A stretch of 64,000 bases of DNA. It comes from Paenibacillus tianjinensis (GTDB taxonomy: Bacteria > Bacillota > Bacilli > Paenibacillales > Paenibacillaceae). The DNA lies in assembly GCF_017086365.1 (NCBI RefSeq), contig NZ_CP070969.1:5084001-5148000 (forward strand), in the 5' to 3' direction. Below are positions 28,176 through 36,428 of the stretch, piece by piece. The notes beneath the pieces are model-generated. The model saw only the letters and a list, made by a program, of their open reading frames with translations, was not told the DNA's origin and searched no databases. Each line of letters starts with the position of its first letter. The first letter of the stretch is position 1. The translations under genes were made by a program, and so were the position numbers.

Positions 28176-29342
28176 CTAGTAGACCATTTCTTCATCAAAA
28201 TGATTGCAGATCGAAAAATCAGCCAATGAATGCAAGTCAATTTTTGGCATAACCGTGCTGCCCATAATACTGCCTATAAGTTGGGTGTCATATTCATTGC
28301 TGCACTGATTTAAGTAAGGAGTATACACCTTGTTTATGGACCTGTAATAAAGCTTCTCACTCTTGTTCAGGTTAGTAGGCGCCTCGTCAATGAATTCATA
28401 GCGATTAAAATGTAAAGCATCCAGCAATGAGGCATGCAAATAACGGTTATTAATAGATTCTGGATAAACAATATTGACGTAAGGGATATCCTGTTGAAAA
28501 AATGCCAGTACCGATTTGGCCACAAAATCCACAGGCACTATGTTGACCTTTGAGTTGCGGGAAATGTGAATTCTTACACTTTCGGTACTGCCCTGGTTTT
28601 GTAAATTCCAAAAGAACTTAGTCCAGCCGTAAAATACATCAAATTTAGAGATGTAATAAAGCGGTGCATCAATAAGTCTTCCGCAGACCACACTCGGCCT
28701 CAAAATTTGATACTTGATGTTTTTTTCGGTGCAATAGCTCTGAATGAATTTTTCGGTCAGATTTTTGCATTTCTCGTAATGATTTCTGAAACTATTGTCT
28801 TGATAAAAGGAGAAATTATCACCGATTACCCCATCTACAATGCCACAGGAGAATGCAGTACTCATAAATACCAATTTACTGTTGAACAGTTCTATGGCAT
28901 GAATCAGATTTATTGTTCCCAGCCAATTAGTATGATGGACCTCTTGTTCAGCCGCAGCAGTATTAAAAAGGTTAACCGACCCTGCGTTATGTATAACGTA
29001 CAACTGCTCCTCTCTGGGGATTAGCGAACATACCTGCAGCCCAAGATCAGAATCTTCTAAATTTCCATCAATGGCGGTGATATTGTCCGCTAATTCCTGG
29101 TAGTCATACTTTTTTAGATAATCGGGAAGATACTCATGGGTCAATAAATGCTCCACTCTTGCGGCTGCTGAGAGCCCCTTCTTTCCCCGTAATAGAATGT
29201 ATATTTTATTTCTCCATGAAGTTTCCATAGCCACATTCAGAAACTCGTATAGCACGTGTCTCCCGATAAATCCTGTGACGCCGGTAATGAGAATATTGCC
29301 TTGAAGCTCAGAGGGCTTCATAGAACCTCCTGTAGAAGTCAT
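28176..29342 (-). CDS. Extended SDR / thioester-reductase-like protein
   Basis: The 388-residue protein has the NAD(P)-binding GVTGFIGRH at residues 19-27 and the catalytic YxxxK as YEKCK near 190, with the layout of the male-sterility/thioester-reductase group (ILLRGKKG, QILRPSVVCGR). Such enzymes reduce acyl or peptidyl thioesters, or fatty acyl-CoA, to aldehydes or alcohols. Here a TE already ends the PKS, so this protein may tailor the product or supply the lipid. The ATG at 29342 overlaps the stop of the 35-aa ORF (ATGA) behind AAGGGGGG; an ATG at 29321 with AGGAGG is also possible. The gene is more AT-rich than the NRPS and PKS. Confidence 0.75.
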   Translation of the reverse strand: MTSTGGSMKPSELQGNILITGVTGFIGRHVLYEFLNVAMETSWRNKIYILLRGKKGLSAAARVEHLLTHEYLPDYLKKYDYQELADNITAIDGNLEDSDLGLQVCSLIPREEQLYVIHNAGSVNLFNTAAAEQEVHHTNWLGTINLIHAIELFNSKLVFMSTAFSCGIVDGVIGDNFSFYQDNSFRNHYEKCKNLTEKFIQSYCTEKNIKYQILRPSVVCGRLIDAPLYYISKFDVFYGWTKFFWNLQNQGSTESVRIHISRNSKVNIVPVDFVAKSVLAFFQQDIPYVNIVYPESINNRYLHASLLDALHFNRYEFIDEAPTNLNKSEKLYYRSINKVYTPYLNQCSNEYDTQLIGSIMGSTVMPKIDLHSLADFSICNHFDEEMVY

Positions 29343-29446
29343 ATATTCCCCCCCTTGCCCTGTGCCAACAAATCATGCCCCTGAATAAGGAAAACAGGGA
29401 TTCCTGCAAAAGCCTTGGCAATTTTTTCAGTCAATATCTTTTCCAT
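29339..29446 (-). CDS. 35-aa peptide between agrB and SDR gene
   Basis: ATG at 29446 follows GGGGAGG at seven bases and opens a 35-residue peptide (MEKILTEKIAKAFAGIPVFL then IQGHDLLAQGKGGNI). Its stop overlaps the SDR start as ATGA. It stands where agrD normally stands, directly after agrB, but has no Cys or Ser for a lactone ring. The first half can form an amphipathic helix. It may be a leader peptide for coupling, a linear signal or a small membrane-active peptide. No family is recognised. Confidence 0.55.
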   Translation of the reverse strand: MEKILTEKIAKAFAGIPVFLIQGHDLLAQGKGGNI

Positions 29447-29543
29447 GATAAAACCTCCCCTGAATCATCTCTGCCGCTGCAAAGCGATAAAGCGAGACAC
29501 AAAAGAACGTTATAAATTTCACAATCATACCCAATACAATCTT

Positions 29544-30113
29544 TTAATTTGGGCTATATTCTGGATTAGGCTCTCGCTTCCAAACATTAGATAGTTGCGA
29601 AACAGTTAAGCCCAACAAGCTTGCTAACAAGATTGGATTAGTATTTTGCAAGAAAATTAAAAAGCCATATGCCAATAATAGAAGGCAATTTATTAGTGTA
29701 CCTATTTTTTGTGCGTTCTCCTGCCCCGACCTTGTGCCTAAAGATACCAGTGAACAGACTAACAGCAGTAGCGCGGCTCCCCAAATTATCCAATATAGAA
29801 TAAATTGATGTTGAAAAAAATGGATTGCAATCATACAGGATACAAAGGTACCTACAGATATGAAGTAGCATTGTAAAAATGTCCCGGCATGTCTCCCTCC
29901 CCTCAAACTTCTTATTAGGAAGACCGTCCCTACCCAGGCTAGCGCTTCTAAAAAGCGTCCCAGAAAAATGGAAAAAATTATCATCGTACAGAAAATAAGT
30001 AAGGTTTCGATCATGGCCTGTAACCCGTATTGGATTATCGATAGCTCCTTCTGCATGATAACTTTATGATGAACCATTCTCTTGCTCATCATATTAACTA
30101 ACATCTCTATCAT
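29544..30113 (-). CDS. agrB: AgrB, autoinducer precursor-processing membrane protease
   Basis: AgrB cleaves the C-terminal tail of AgrD and helps form the thiolactone in the membrane. The product is 189 residues, the same length as staphylococcal AgrB, with H75 and C82 in RGGRHAGTFLQC at the positions of the catalytic pair H77/C84, and four to six membrane segments. The ATG at 30113 follows GGGGGAG; the upstream TTG at 30137 would include the ribosome site itself and is rejected. It is the first gene of the minus-strand operon and its upstream region has LytTR-like direct repeats. Confidence 0.9.
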   Translation of the reverse strand: MIEMLVNMMSKRMVHHKVIMQKELSIIQYGLQAMIETLLIFCTMIIFSIFLGRFLEALAWVGTVFLIRSLRGGRHAGTFLQCYFISVGTFVSCMIAIHFFQHQFILYWIIWGAALLLLVCSLVSLGTRSGQENAQKIGTLINCLLLLAYGFLIFLQNTNPILLASLLGLTVSQLSNVWKREPNPEYSPN

Positions 30114-30153
30114 TTTTTTCCATCTCCCCCTAAACAATATATGATAATTATTC

Positions 30154-30200
30154 TGTCAAAGGAACACCTTATATGCGAACCGTATAAATTTCTATGCGAA
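30154..30200 (-). promoter_or_regulatory. LytTR-type direct repeats and -35 upstream of agrB
   Basis: On the minus strand TTCGCATA occurs at 30200-30193 and again at 30179-30172, exactly 21 bases apart. That is the spacing of paired LytTR/AgrA sites (9 + 12). A TTGACA -35 follows at 30159-30154, 12 bases after the second repeat. No -10 stands at 16-18 bases, which fits an activator-dependent promoter. The repeats are proposed as binding sites of the regulator encoded at 30336-31079. Confidence 0.6.
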
Positions 30201-30273
30201 TTGCATTTTTGGATATTTATTTTTTCGTGTACTCTATTTTGAAAGTATACTAATTTTTAGAACTGCCCTTGTG

Positions 30274-30301
30274 TTGATCTATAGGCGGAATTCGCTATAC
30301 T
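30274..30301 (+). promoter_or_regulatory. Promoter of the LytTR regulator-kinase pair
   Basis: TTGATC (30274-30279), a 16-base spacer and TATACT (30296-30301) precede the regulator ATG by 34 bases. It looks like a moderately strong constitutive sigma-A promoter, which would keep the sensing proteins at a basal level. Confidence 0.65.
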
Positions 30302-30335
30302 TAAAATATATGGAATAAATGGGAGGGAAGATCCA

Positions 30336-31079
30336 ATGTTATATGGTGGGGTATGTGACGACGAAAGCGAAGTTTACGAAGAATTAAGTCGATTTTTCAC
30401 ACTTTTCGAAAGAAACATTAATTGTAAAATCTCCTTGACTTATTTTTCCTCAGGAGAAGAACTGCTAGAACACTATCAAAGCAAAAAGCCTCCTCATTTC
30501 CATTTTCTCTTTCTTGACATAGAAATGTCAGGTATAGATGGCCTGGAAACGGCAAAGCAAATACGTTCCTTCCCTAATAAAGAAGTCGCAATCTTATTTT
30601 TAAGCAGCCACCCGGAATATATCATGGAAAGTTTTGAAGTATTCACATTCCAGTATTTACTAAAACCATTGACGTACAGTACCTTTGAATCAAAAATGAT
30701 ACGGCTTTATGACCATCTCAACTCTACCTTAACGTATTCAATAATTTTGAAAGGGGAGCAAGGCGAGCATATTATCCCATTGTCTGAGGTTATATCCATT
30801 TTAAAAATAAAGCATTCTTTGGCACAAAATAAATTGAAAATCATTACAACCAATGGGGATTTTTCCGTTACAGGAACTATATCATCCTATTCTACGAAGT
30901 TAGGAGCACCTTTCCTGCTCATTTACAGATCAGTCATTGTCAATATGGATTATATCCGAAGATTTACTGTTCGTTCCGTTGTACTTAGCAACCATCAGGA
31001 ATTACCTATAAGCAGAGCTCACATTAAGCAAATTAAAGATTCCTATGCTCATTATATGGCAGGAAAATTTATTCTATGA
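30336..31079 (+). CDS. AgrA-like LytTR response regulator
   Basis: The 247-residue protein has a receiver domain with the acidic pair D8-D9, phosphoacceptor D61 (FLDIEMSG), S90-S91 and K110 (LLKPL), then a LytTR DNA-binding domain from about residue 130 (LPISRAHIKQIKDSY at the end). It should be phosphorylated by the kinase encoded next, whose start overlaps it by four bases (ATGA), and activate the divergent agrB operon. GGGAGGG lies before the ATG. Its AT-rich composition matches agrB and the kinase but not the NRPS and PKS genes. Confidence 0.9.
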   Translation: MLYGGVCDDESEVYEELSRFFTLFERNINCKISLTYFSSGEELLEHYQSKKPPHFHFLFLDIEMSGIDGLETAKQIRSFPNKEVAILFLSSHPEYIMESFEVFTFQYLLKPLTYSTFESKMIRLYDHLNSTLTYSIILKGEQGEHIIPLSEVISILKIKHSLAQNKLKIITTNGDFSVTGTISSYSTKLGAPFLLIYRSVIVNMDYIRRFTVRSVVLSNHQELPISRAHIKQIKDSYAHYMAGKFIL

Positions 31080-32347
31080 AAATAACCTTACTGTTCTTTC
31101 TAGGAACGACTCTCATACAGCTCGTTCTATTGAATCGCTATTTTTTTGCTTTGCTCGGTTCTTCTCAACAAAATAAACTGCAAACAACTTTTCATTATCT
31201 GCTGAGCGGAATTATCATTTATTTATCCTCAATCTCCTTTTTTCCTGTTGTCATAACAGGTTCATTATCAATGTGCAGTGCATTTATCATCTCTTGGTGC
31301 TACCCTGCCCGGATAGAATCGAAATTGATTTTTTCAATTGTATACGTCATTTTGGGTTTCGTAGCGGAAACCCTGTCATATGGACTCATTTCGCAATTTC
31401 ATCTTTCCTCTGATGCTATAGACTTAAGCAATGAACAAACACGCTTACCCATTTTATTGCTATCATCACTTATTTTTTTCTTGTTCATTGTATTCATCAA
31501 GTTATTTAAAAGACAACGGGACTACAAGCTGAACACCTGGTACTATCTTATACTGGCTGTCATCAATATAGTTAGTCTGTTTATCTTACATACGCTTTTC
31601 TTCTATGCACAAGAAAATAACATGTATATTTATTCAGCCATTGCTGTCCTGCTAATCAATGTTACTATCATCTATTTATTTGATGAATTAATTGAAAGCT
31701 TCCAGATGAAGGATGAGCTGCAAAGATTACATAAACAAACTGAGTATCAAAATACCAGCTATCAGAAAATTTCAAACTCCTTTCAAATGACCAAACGAAT
31801 TATCCATGATACGAATAAGCACTTTATTTATATTCGCGCCTGCATTCAAGCAGGGGAAAGGGAAAAGGCACTTGGTCATATTAGCAAAACTCTACAGGCG
31901 ATGAAGAATTCTTATTTCACGATAGCTACAGGTAACTTGGTTATTGATTCTTTACTAAATAATGCAATAAATATTTCTAATGAGAGAAATATACAAATAA
32001 CACATCATATAAGTATAGAGAATCTGGACATGATAGATCCTTTTGACCTGTGCATAGTAATCGGTAATATTTTAGACAATGCAGTTGAAGCGGCTCAACT
32101 TCTTCCTACCCCTGCGGAACGTTTCATATTCATTCGAATCTTCACGCAGTATCAAATGCTAACCATTTATTCCGAAAATTCATATACCCCTTGCAACAAG
32201 AGGAGAATAAAGAAAAATAATGAGCTACACGGAGTAGGCCTGCTCAATATCCGGCAGATCACTGAAAGATATGGAGGTCATCTTACCGTAACGGCCAGTG
32301 AAACATTTAAAACTATAGTTGTCCTTCCTATAAACCGAGGAGTCTAA
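31076..32347 (+). CDS. AgrC-like sensor histidine kinase
   Basis: The 423-residue protein has six or so N-terminal membrane segments (residues 1-205), a dimerisation helix with phosphoacceptor H244 (RIIHDTNKHF) and a GHKL ATPase domain with N-box ILDNAVEAAQ and G-box GVGLLNIRQITERYGG. This is the HPK10/AgrC layout for sensing cyclic peptides. It overlaps the regulator gene by ATGA. The ligand is predicted to be the CWWIA thiolactone encoded at 27988-28137. No strong plus-strand terminator was seen directly after it. Confidence 0.9.
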   Translation: MKITLLFFLGTTLIQLVLLNRYFFALLGSSQQNKLQTTFHYLLSGIIIYLSSISFFPVVITGSLSMCSAFIISWCYPARIESKLIFSIVYVILGFVAETLSYGLISQFHLSSDAIDLSNEQTRLPILLLSSLIFFLFIVFIKLFKRQRDYKLNTWYYLILAVINIVSLFILHTLFFYAQENNMYIYSAIAVLLINVTIIYLFDELIESFQMKDELQRLHKQTEYQNTSYQKISNSFQMTKRIIHDTNKHFIYIRACIQAGEREKALGHISKTLQAMKNSYFTIATGNLVIDSLLNNAINISNERNIQITHHISIENLDMIDPFDLCIVIGNILDNAVEAAQLLPTPAERFIFIRIFTQYQMLTIYSENSYTPCNKRRIKKNNELHGVGLLNIRQITERYGGHLTVTASETFKTIVVLPINRGV

Positions 32348-32478
32348 ATGCTGAAAACTGGATACTGGATAGCCCGGTATTTCAGAATGAACTAAGGGCA
32401 GAGAGGGAAATCGCAGAGGGAAAAGTCCCACTAATCTCACACTTCTTCCATACTTCCCTACTCTGACAGCATAAAAAA

Positions 32479-32503
32479 GGAACCTTTGCTTAGCAAAGAT
32501 TCC
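32479..32503 (-). terminator. Terminator of the ABC importer operon
   Basis: GGAA-C-CTTTGC at 32479-32489 pairs with GCAAAG-A-TTCC at 32493-32503 around TTA. On the minus strand it is followed by a T6 run (A-run at 32473-32478), so it ends the importer operon transcribed from 35075. Confidence 0.85.
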
Positions 32504-32558
32504 AAAGCGTTTATATTGTGTTAATAATTATCTGCAAGCATCTATCTACAATCTATCG

Positions 32559-33305
32559 TTAACGCCGCCATTTCATAAACTTGTAGTCCAGCAGATCCAC
32601 CAGCAGGAACAATACAAAGCCAACTAAGCTAAACAGCATAATGCCCGCGTACATTTCCGGATAATCCAGCCGCAGCCAGGCATCCATGATGAAGTAGCCC
32701 ATGCCATGCTCGGTGCCGTAGATTTCGGTGAAGAACAGCACTGATATCGCCGTACCGAGCGAAATCCGGATTGTGCTGAGAATGACTGACAGTGCGCCGG
32801 GCAGCGTCACATTCCAGAATTTCTGGACCGTGCCGGCACCGATACTGGTCAGTACATCATAGGTGTTCTCGGGAATTGCCTTGACCCCGTCACGTACGGA
32901 AATAATGATCTGGAACAGCAGAATGAGCATAATCATCAGTACCTTGGAGGTTTCCCCAAGCCCGAAGAACAGCATGACCACCGGCAGCAAGGCAATCTTC
33001 GGAATCGGATAGGTCAGATAGACGACCGGATCGAGCAATTTGTTCCACAGCGTTGAACGTCCCATCAGCAGTCCAATCAGGAGACCGATGACCAGCGCCA
33101 GCAGAACGCCTTCAAAAATCCGCAGCAGGCTATAGCCGACGTTGAGCAGAACTTCCCGGCCTTCCAGCTGGAACATCGCCTTGTAGACCGAACCCGGACT
33201 GGGCAGAATCGGATGATTCATCAGCAGGTAGACGATATACCAGACCAGATTCATGCATAAAAAGACAAACAACAACCGCAGCACACGGGTAATCCGCTTG
33301 TTCAT
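32559..33305 (-). CDS. ABC transporter permease (SsuC/TauC type)
   Basis: The 248-residue membrane protein has about six segments and the EAA-loop signature of the nitrate/sulfonate/taurine group (VLTSIGAGTVQKFWNVTLPGALSVIL). It should form the channel of an importer with the ATPase and lipoprotein encoded upstream. The ATG at 33305 overlaps the ATPase stop as TGATG, behind AGGAG; an ATG two codons earlier is possible. It is the last gene of a three-gene operon. Confidence 0.88.
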   Translation of the reverse strand: MNKRITRVLRLLFVFLCMNLVWYIVYLLMNHPILPSPGSVYKAMFQLEGREVLLNVGYSLLRIFEGVLLALVIGLLIGLLMGRSTLWNKLLDPVVYLTYPIPKIALLPVVMLFFGLGETSKVLMIMLILLFQIIISVRDGVKAIPENTYDVLTSIGAGTVQKFWNVTLPGALSVILSTIRISLGTAISVLFFTEIYGTEHGMGYFIMDAWLRLDYPEMYAGIMLFSLVGFVLFLLVDLLDYKFMKWRR

Positions 33306-34081
33306 CACCATTTCTCCTGCATTACCTTTCTGATCCGTTTCGTCTGCTCAAAGAACTCATTACTTTCCCGTTTCTCCTCATGCTTCATCCCGAACACTAC
33401 GGCATTATCCAGAACTTCCAGCGAATCCTCCTTGCCCGCAGGCAGGATGATAATCCGCTGTCCCAGCAGGATAGCCTCGTCCACATCATGCGTGACGAAC
33501 AGCGCCGTTGCCGGATGGGCAAGCCAATTGTCGAGAAAAATCTGCTGCAGCGCTTCACGCGTCACGGCGTCCAGGGCCGAAAACGGCTCGTCCAGCAGCA
33601 TAATCTTCGGCAAAATGGCAAAGGCCCGGGCGATCGCTACCCGCTGCTGCTGGCCTCCGCTCAGTGAGAGCGGATAACGGTCCGCCAGATCCGCTATTCC
33701 CATGGAGCTAAGCCAGTGCGTAATCCGCGCTTCCCGCTCCGCTTTGTCTCCCCCGGCAGCCCCGGTAATTTTCATCGCGATATGGATATTGCCATGAACG
33801 GTCTTCCAGGGCAGTAATCCGTAGTTCTGCGGAACAAGCCCGACCAGGATATCTTTGTCATGAACAGGTTTGCCGTTAAACAGCAGCTCTCCTGTATAAT
33901 CCGGCAGCAGGCCGGCAATCGCCCGCAGAAGCGTCGATTTCCCGCTGCCGGAAGGCCCGATAATCGTATAAATCCCGTGCTCCGGCAGAGTCAGATTGAC
34001 CTGACCCAGTGCCACCTGGCCGCTCTTGTACTCAACCTGGAGCTCTTTGATGCAAAGTCCGCTAATTCTTGAACTGGACAT
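33305..34081 (-). CDS. ABC transporter ATPase (SsuB/TauB type)
   Basis: The 258-residue ATPase has Walker A GPSGSGKSTLL near residue 43, the signature LSGGQQQRVAIARA and Walker B KIMLLDEPFSALD, with the switch His in FVTHDVDEA. It powers the importer encoded with it. Its start lies 20 bases inside the end of the lipoprotein gene with only a weak ribosome site, so translation is probably coupled. A C-terminal tail of about 40 residues beyond the domain is rich in charged residues. Confidence 0.9.
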   Translation of the reverse strand: MSSSRISGLCIKELQVEYKSGQVALGQVNLTLPEHGIYTIIGPSGSGKSTLLRAIAGLLPDYTGELLFNGKPVHDKDILVGLVPQNYGLLPWKTVHGNIHIAMKITGAAGGDKAEREARITHWLSSMGIADLADRYPLSLSGGQQQRVAIARAFAILPKIMLLDEPFSALDAVTREALQQIFLDNWLAHPATALFVTHDVDEAILLGQRIIILPAGKEDSLEVLDNAVVFGMKHEEKRESNEFFEQTKRIRKVMQEKW

Positions 34082-35075
34082 CGGAGATCACATCTTCAGC
34101 CGATATATTTTTGGTCAGCAGTCCTGTCTCCCGTGCCCAGGCAAAGGCTGCCTCCACTTCCTTCACATCCACTTGGTTCGCCGGCTGGTATTCAGGTACC
34201 TTAATCTCGTCTTTCAATGTTTCCGGGTAGCCTACTTCTTTAATAATCAGATCCATATATTCCGCCTGGTCATGAGATTTCATATACTCTACCGCCTCAT
34301 TATAAGCAGCATACATGTCGCGGATTGCCTGCGGTTTGGCATCAATTACGCTTTGCGGGAAGGCGAGCACAAACGGGTTGACCCCAGCAGAATGTGTAGA
34401 GCTAAGCACGCGCAGGCCAGCGGATTCCCCCATGGTCACAAAAGGCTCCGGCAGCACAGCGGCATCGGCTTTCTTGTTCTTAAGCAGCTCCAGACGGGTC
34501 GGGATCTGCGGCACTTCACTCACGGTGATATCCGCTTCGCTCAGGCCCGCCTGCTTCAGCATCATCGCTACTGTATATTGAGTGGACGTGTTCTTGGACA
34601 AAATAACGGTTTTACCCTTCAGATCCTTCACATCCTGAATCTCATCGTTACCGGTCAGAAGGTCAAATTCACCAGTTGTTGTACTTGTGATCTTCACATC
34701 CAGACCGGCTTCATTATAGATCGAGATGGCCACCAGATCGGCGCTGATGCCGTCTACTTTGCCTGCCTGGAACGCCACGTCGCGGTCCTTGGCACTCTTG
34801 AAGGTCTGAATATCCAGATTGACGTTATGCTCCTTGTCGAAGCCTTGCTCATGGGCGATGATAAATGGAATGGCATCGATCGAAGGCAGCAGGCCCAGTG
34901 TGACGACTGCCGCTTCCGCCGGAGCCTCAGTAGCAGCCGCTCCCCCTGTATTGGCCGAGCCTGTATTGCTGCCGCCGCTTGCTGTATTGTTATTGCCGCA
35001 GCCTGCCGCAACCATGCCTACCGCAGCGACCAGCATAAACAGCATCATCAGGTGTTTCCAGTTCTTTCTTTTCAT
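34062..35075 (-). CDS. NMT1/THI5-like substrate-binding lipoprotein
   Basis: The 337-residue protein has a lipoprotein signal peptide with lipobox VAAGC near residue 26, then a Ser/Gly/Asn/Ala linker and a periplasmic-binding fold of the NMT1/THI5/SsuA type (LGLLPSIDAIPFIIAHEQGF, VILSKNTSTQYT, PEPFVTMGESAGL). It captures a small ligand outside the membrane; candidates for the family are thiamine precursors, sulfonates, nitrate or taurine, and nothing nearby chooses among them. The start at 35075 has GGAAG close upstream; the frame is open to 35093. No riboswitch was recognised before it. Confidence 0.85.
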   Translation of the reverse strand: MKRKNWKHLMMLFMLVAAVGMVAAGCGNNNTASGGSNTGSANTGGAAATEAPAEAAVVTLGLLPSIDAIPFIIAHEQGFDKEHNVNLDIQTFKSAKDRDVAFQAGKVDGISADLVAISIYNEAGLDVKITSTTTGEFDLLTGNDEIQDVKDLKGKTVILSKNTSTQYTVAMMLKQAGLSEADITVSEVPQIPTRLELLKNKKADAAVLPEPFVTMGESAGLRVLSSTHSAGVNPFVLAFPQSVIDAKPQAIRDMYAAYNEAVEYMKSHDQAEYMDLIIKEVGYPETLKDEIKVPEYQPANQVDVKEVEAAFAWARETGLLTKNISAEDVISDVQFKN

Positions 35076-35242
35076 GAATCTTCCTGCCTCCATATCTTCT
35101 CTAGTATATTTTGCTTGCGCATTTATTCACATAAGGGCATAGAGAATCCTTTATGCTCCCCCGGGAAGCGTAAGTAATGCAATTTTACACCCATTGCCCT
35201 ATTTTGTATATTTATAAATTTAAATAATAACGGCTGCATAAA

Positions 35243-35290
35243 AAAACGACAGTGTATCAGCGCCACCACCGGCTCTGCACTATCGTTACA
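35243..35290 (-). terminator. Terminator of the ger operon
   Basis: On the minus strand AACGATAGTG and CACTGTCGTT pair with one mismatch around a 25-28-base loop and are followed by a T-run (A-run at 35241-35247). It follows the gerAC-like gene by about 35 bases. Confidence 0.75.
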
Positions 35291-35324
35291 TTAGTGTGTA
35301 TGAGATATGCACCAGCATCTAACC

Positions 35325-36428
35325 TCAGCTATATTTGCCGTAGTCTTTGATGAGTACTTTGGTATGACACTTAACCTCTATCTCAGGATACACTTTTTTC
35401 CAATTTAAACTTATCCATTCCTTGTAGGTCAGCCCGTTCCGCACATATGATCCGATTCCCAGGCTGTCTATGTCATGCTCCTGCATCTGCGCCACCATCT
35501 TATCAGCTTTGGCCGTGATATATTCAGATATCTTCTGTTCTAATTCATGACGTGCCTTGCTCTCATTAATCTTCTCTTCTCCGGTGTATTCGAGTACCGA
35601 GCCTTGGATGGAAGCATAGATGTCAACCTTAAACCGCCCGCCGGCCAGTTGATGCACTTTGATCTTTCGTTTGTTTAATATGGAGCTTAACATGACGACC
35701 ACTGGCTTGCCATCCTTTTCCCCTAAGTTAATTGCGGCTTCCCCCTGCCTGAGATCATCGCGGAACAGGGCAAAGATAATTCCATCCTTGGCCGGAATCC
35801 TCATCACATACCGGTCCTCTTGAAACATGGCAACTCCTTCAATGACCACTTTGTCTCCCCCGTCTTTCACAATCGGAGCTACAGGGTCAATGCCGTCATC
35901 GTTGAAGTCCCTGGAGAACTCATATAGGGTGGTGGCCGGGACACTATTGCCGTAAGATTCCTTATCCAGCAGATGAGTGATATAGCGCCCCGTATCGTTA
36001 TGGGACTTGAACGTCTTGGACAGCAGATCTCCTGCATCCCCCTCAACCAGGGTTACTCTGACCCCCAGCGCGATAGAGGGATCCCGCAGGAGTGTATCGA
36101 TATAATCGCCTAAACCCTCTTTTGCCAGCTTCGTTCCGTATAAGGTCTCTCTTACCTGCCCGCTGACCACCTTCAGATCAGTTTGCCGGGAGAACTGCAG
36201 CCGCGCTGATTTTAGGCTGTCGCTTACAGTCGTCATGAGTTCACGGCGGACCTTCGAGGTGGGATCTGTAACCGGAACGCAGTAAGTCACCTTGAGCCGT
36301 TTATCGTCCATGAGATCATAGCTTGCCGTTTGGACCATCCCCAGCTTTTCAAGTATCCGCTCATCGCTTTTGCAGCCGGCTAACAGCAGCAGAAGTAGAA
36401 TCGCAGGAATTAGCCGCAGCTTAAACAT
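35325..36428 (-). CDS. GerAC/GerBC-type germinant-receptor lipoprotein
   Basis: The 367-residue protein has a lipobox (LLLAGC near residue 19) and the Ger(x)C family pattern, including SDSLKSARLQFSRQTD and ending EWISLNWKKVYPEIEVK. It is the outer-leaflet C subunit of a spore inner-membrane germinant receptor. GGAGGGG precedes the ATG. The gene overlaps the B-subunit gene by eight bases and ends the three-gene gerA-type operon. Which germinant it senses cannot be read from the sequence. Confidence 0.9.
   Translation of the reverse strand: MFKLRLIPAILLLLLLAGCKSDERILEKLGMVQTASYDLMDDKRLKVTYCVPVTDPTSKVRRELMTTVSDSLKSARLQFSRQTDLKVVSGQVRETLYGTKLAKEGLGDYIDTLLRDPSIALGVRVTLVEGDAGDLLSKTFKSHNDTGRYITHLLDKESYGNSVPATTLYEFSRDFNDDGIDPVAPIVKDGGDKVVIEGVAMFQEDRYVMRIPAKDGIIFALFRDDLRQGEAAINLGEKDGKPVVVMLSSILNKRKIKVHQLAGGRFKVDIYASIQGSVLEYTGEEKINESKARHELEQKISEYITAKADKMVAQMQEHDIDSLGIGSYVRNGLTYKEWISLNWKKVYPEIEVKCHTKVLIKDYGKYS

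Noticed and set aside
34026..35177. 383-codon plus-strand frame opposite the substrate-binding lipoprotein
   Set aside because: Wholly antisense to a lipoprotein with clear lipobox and fold motifs; composition effect only.
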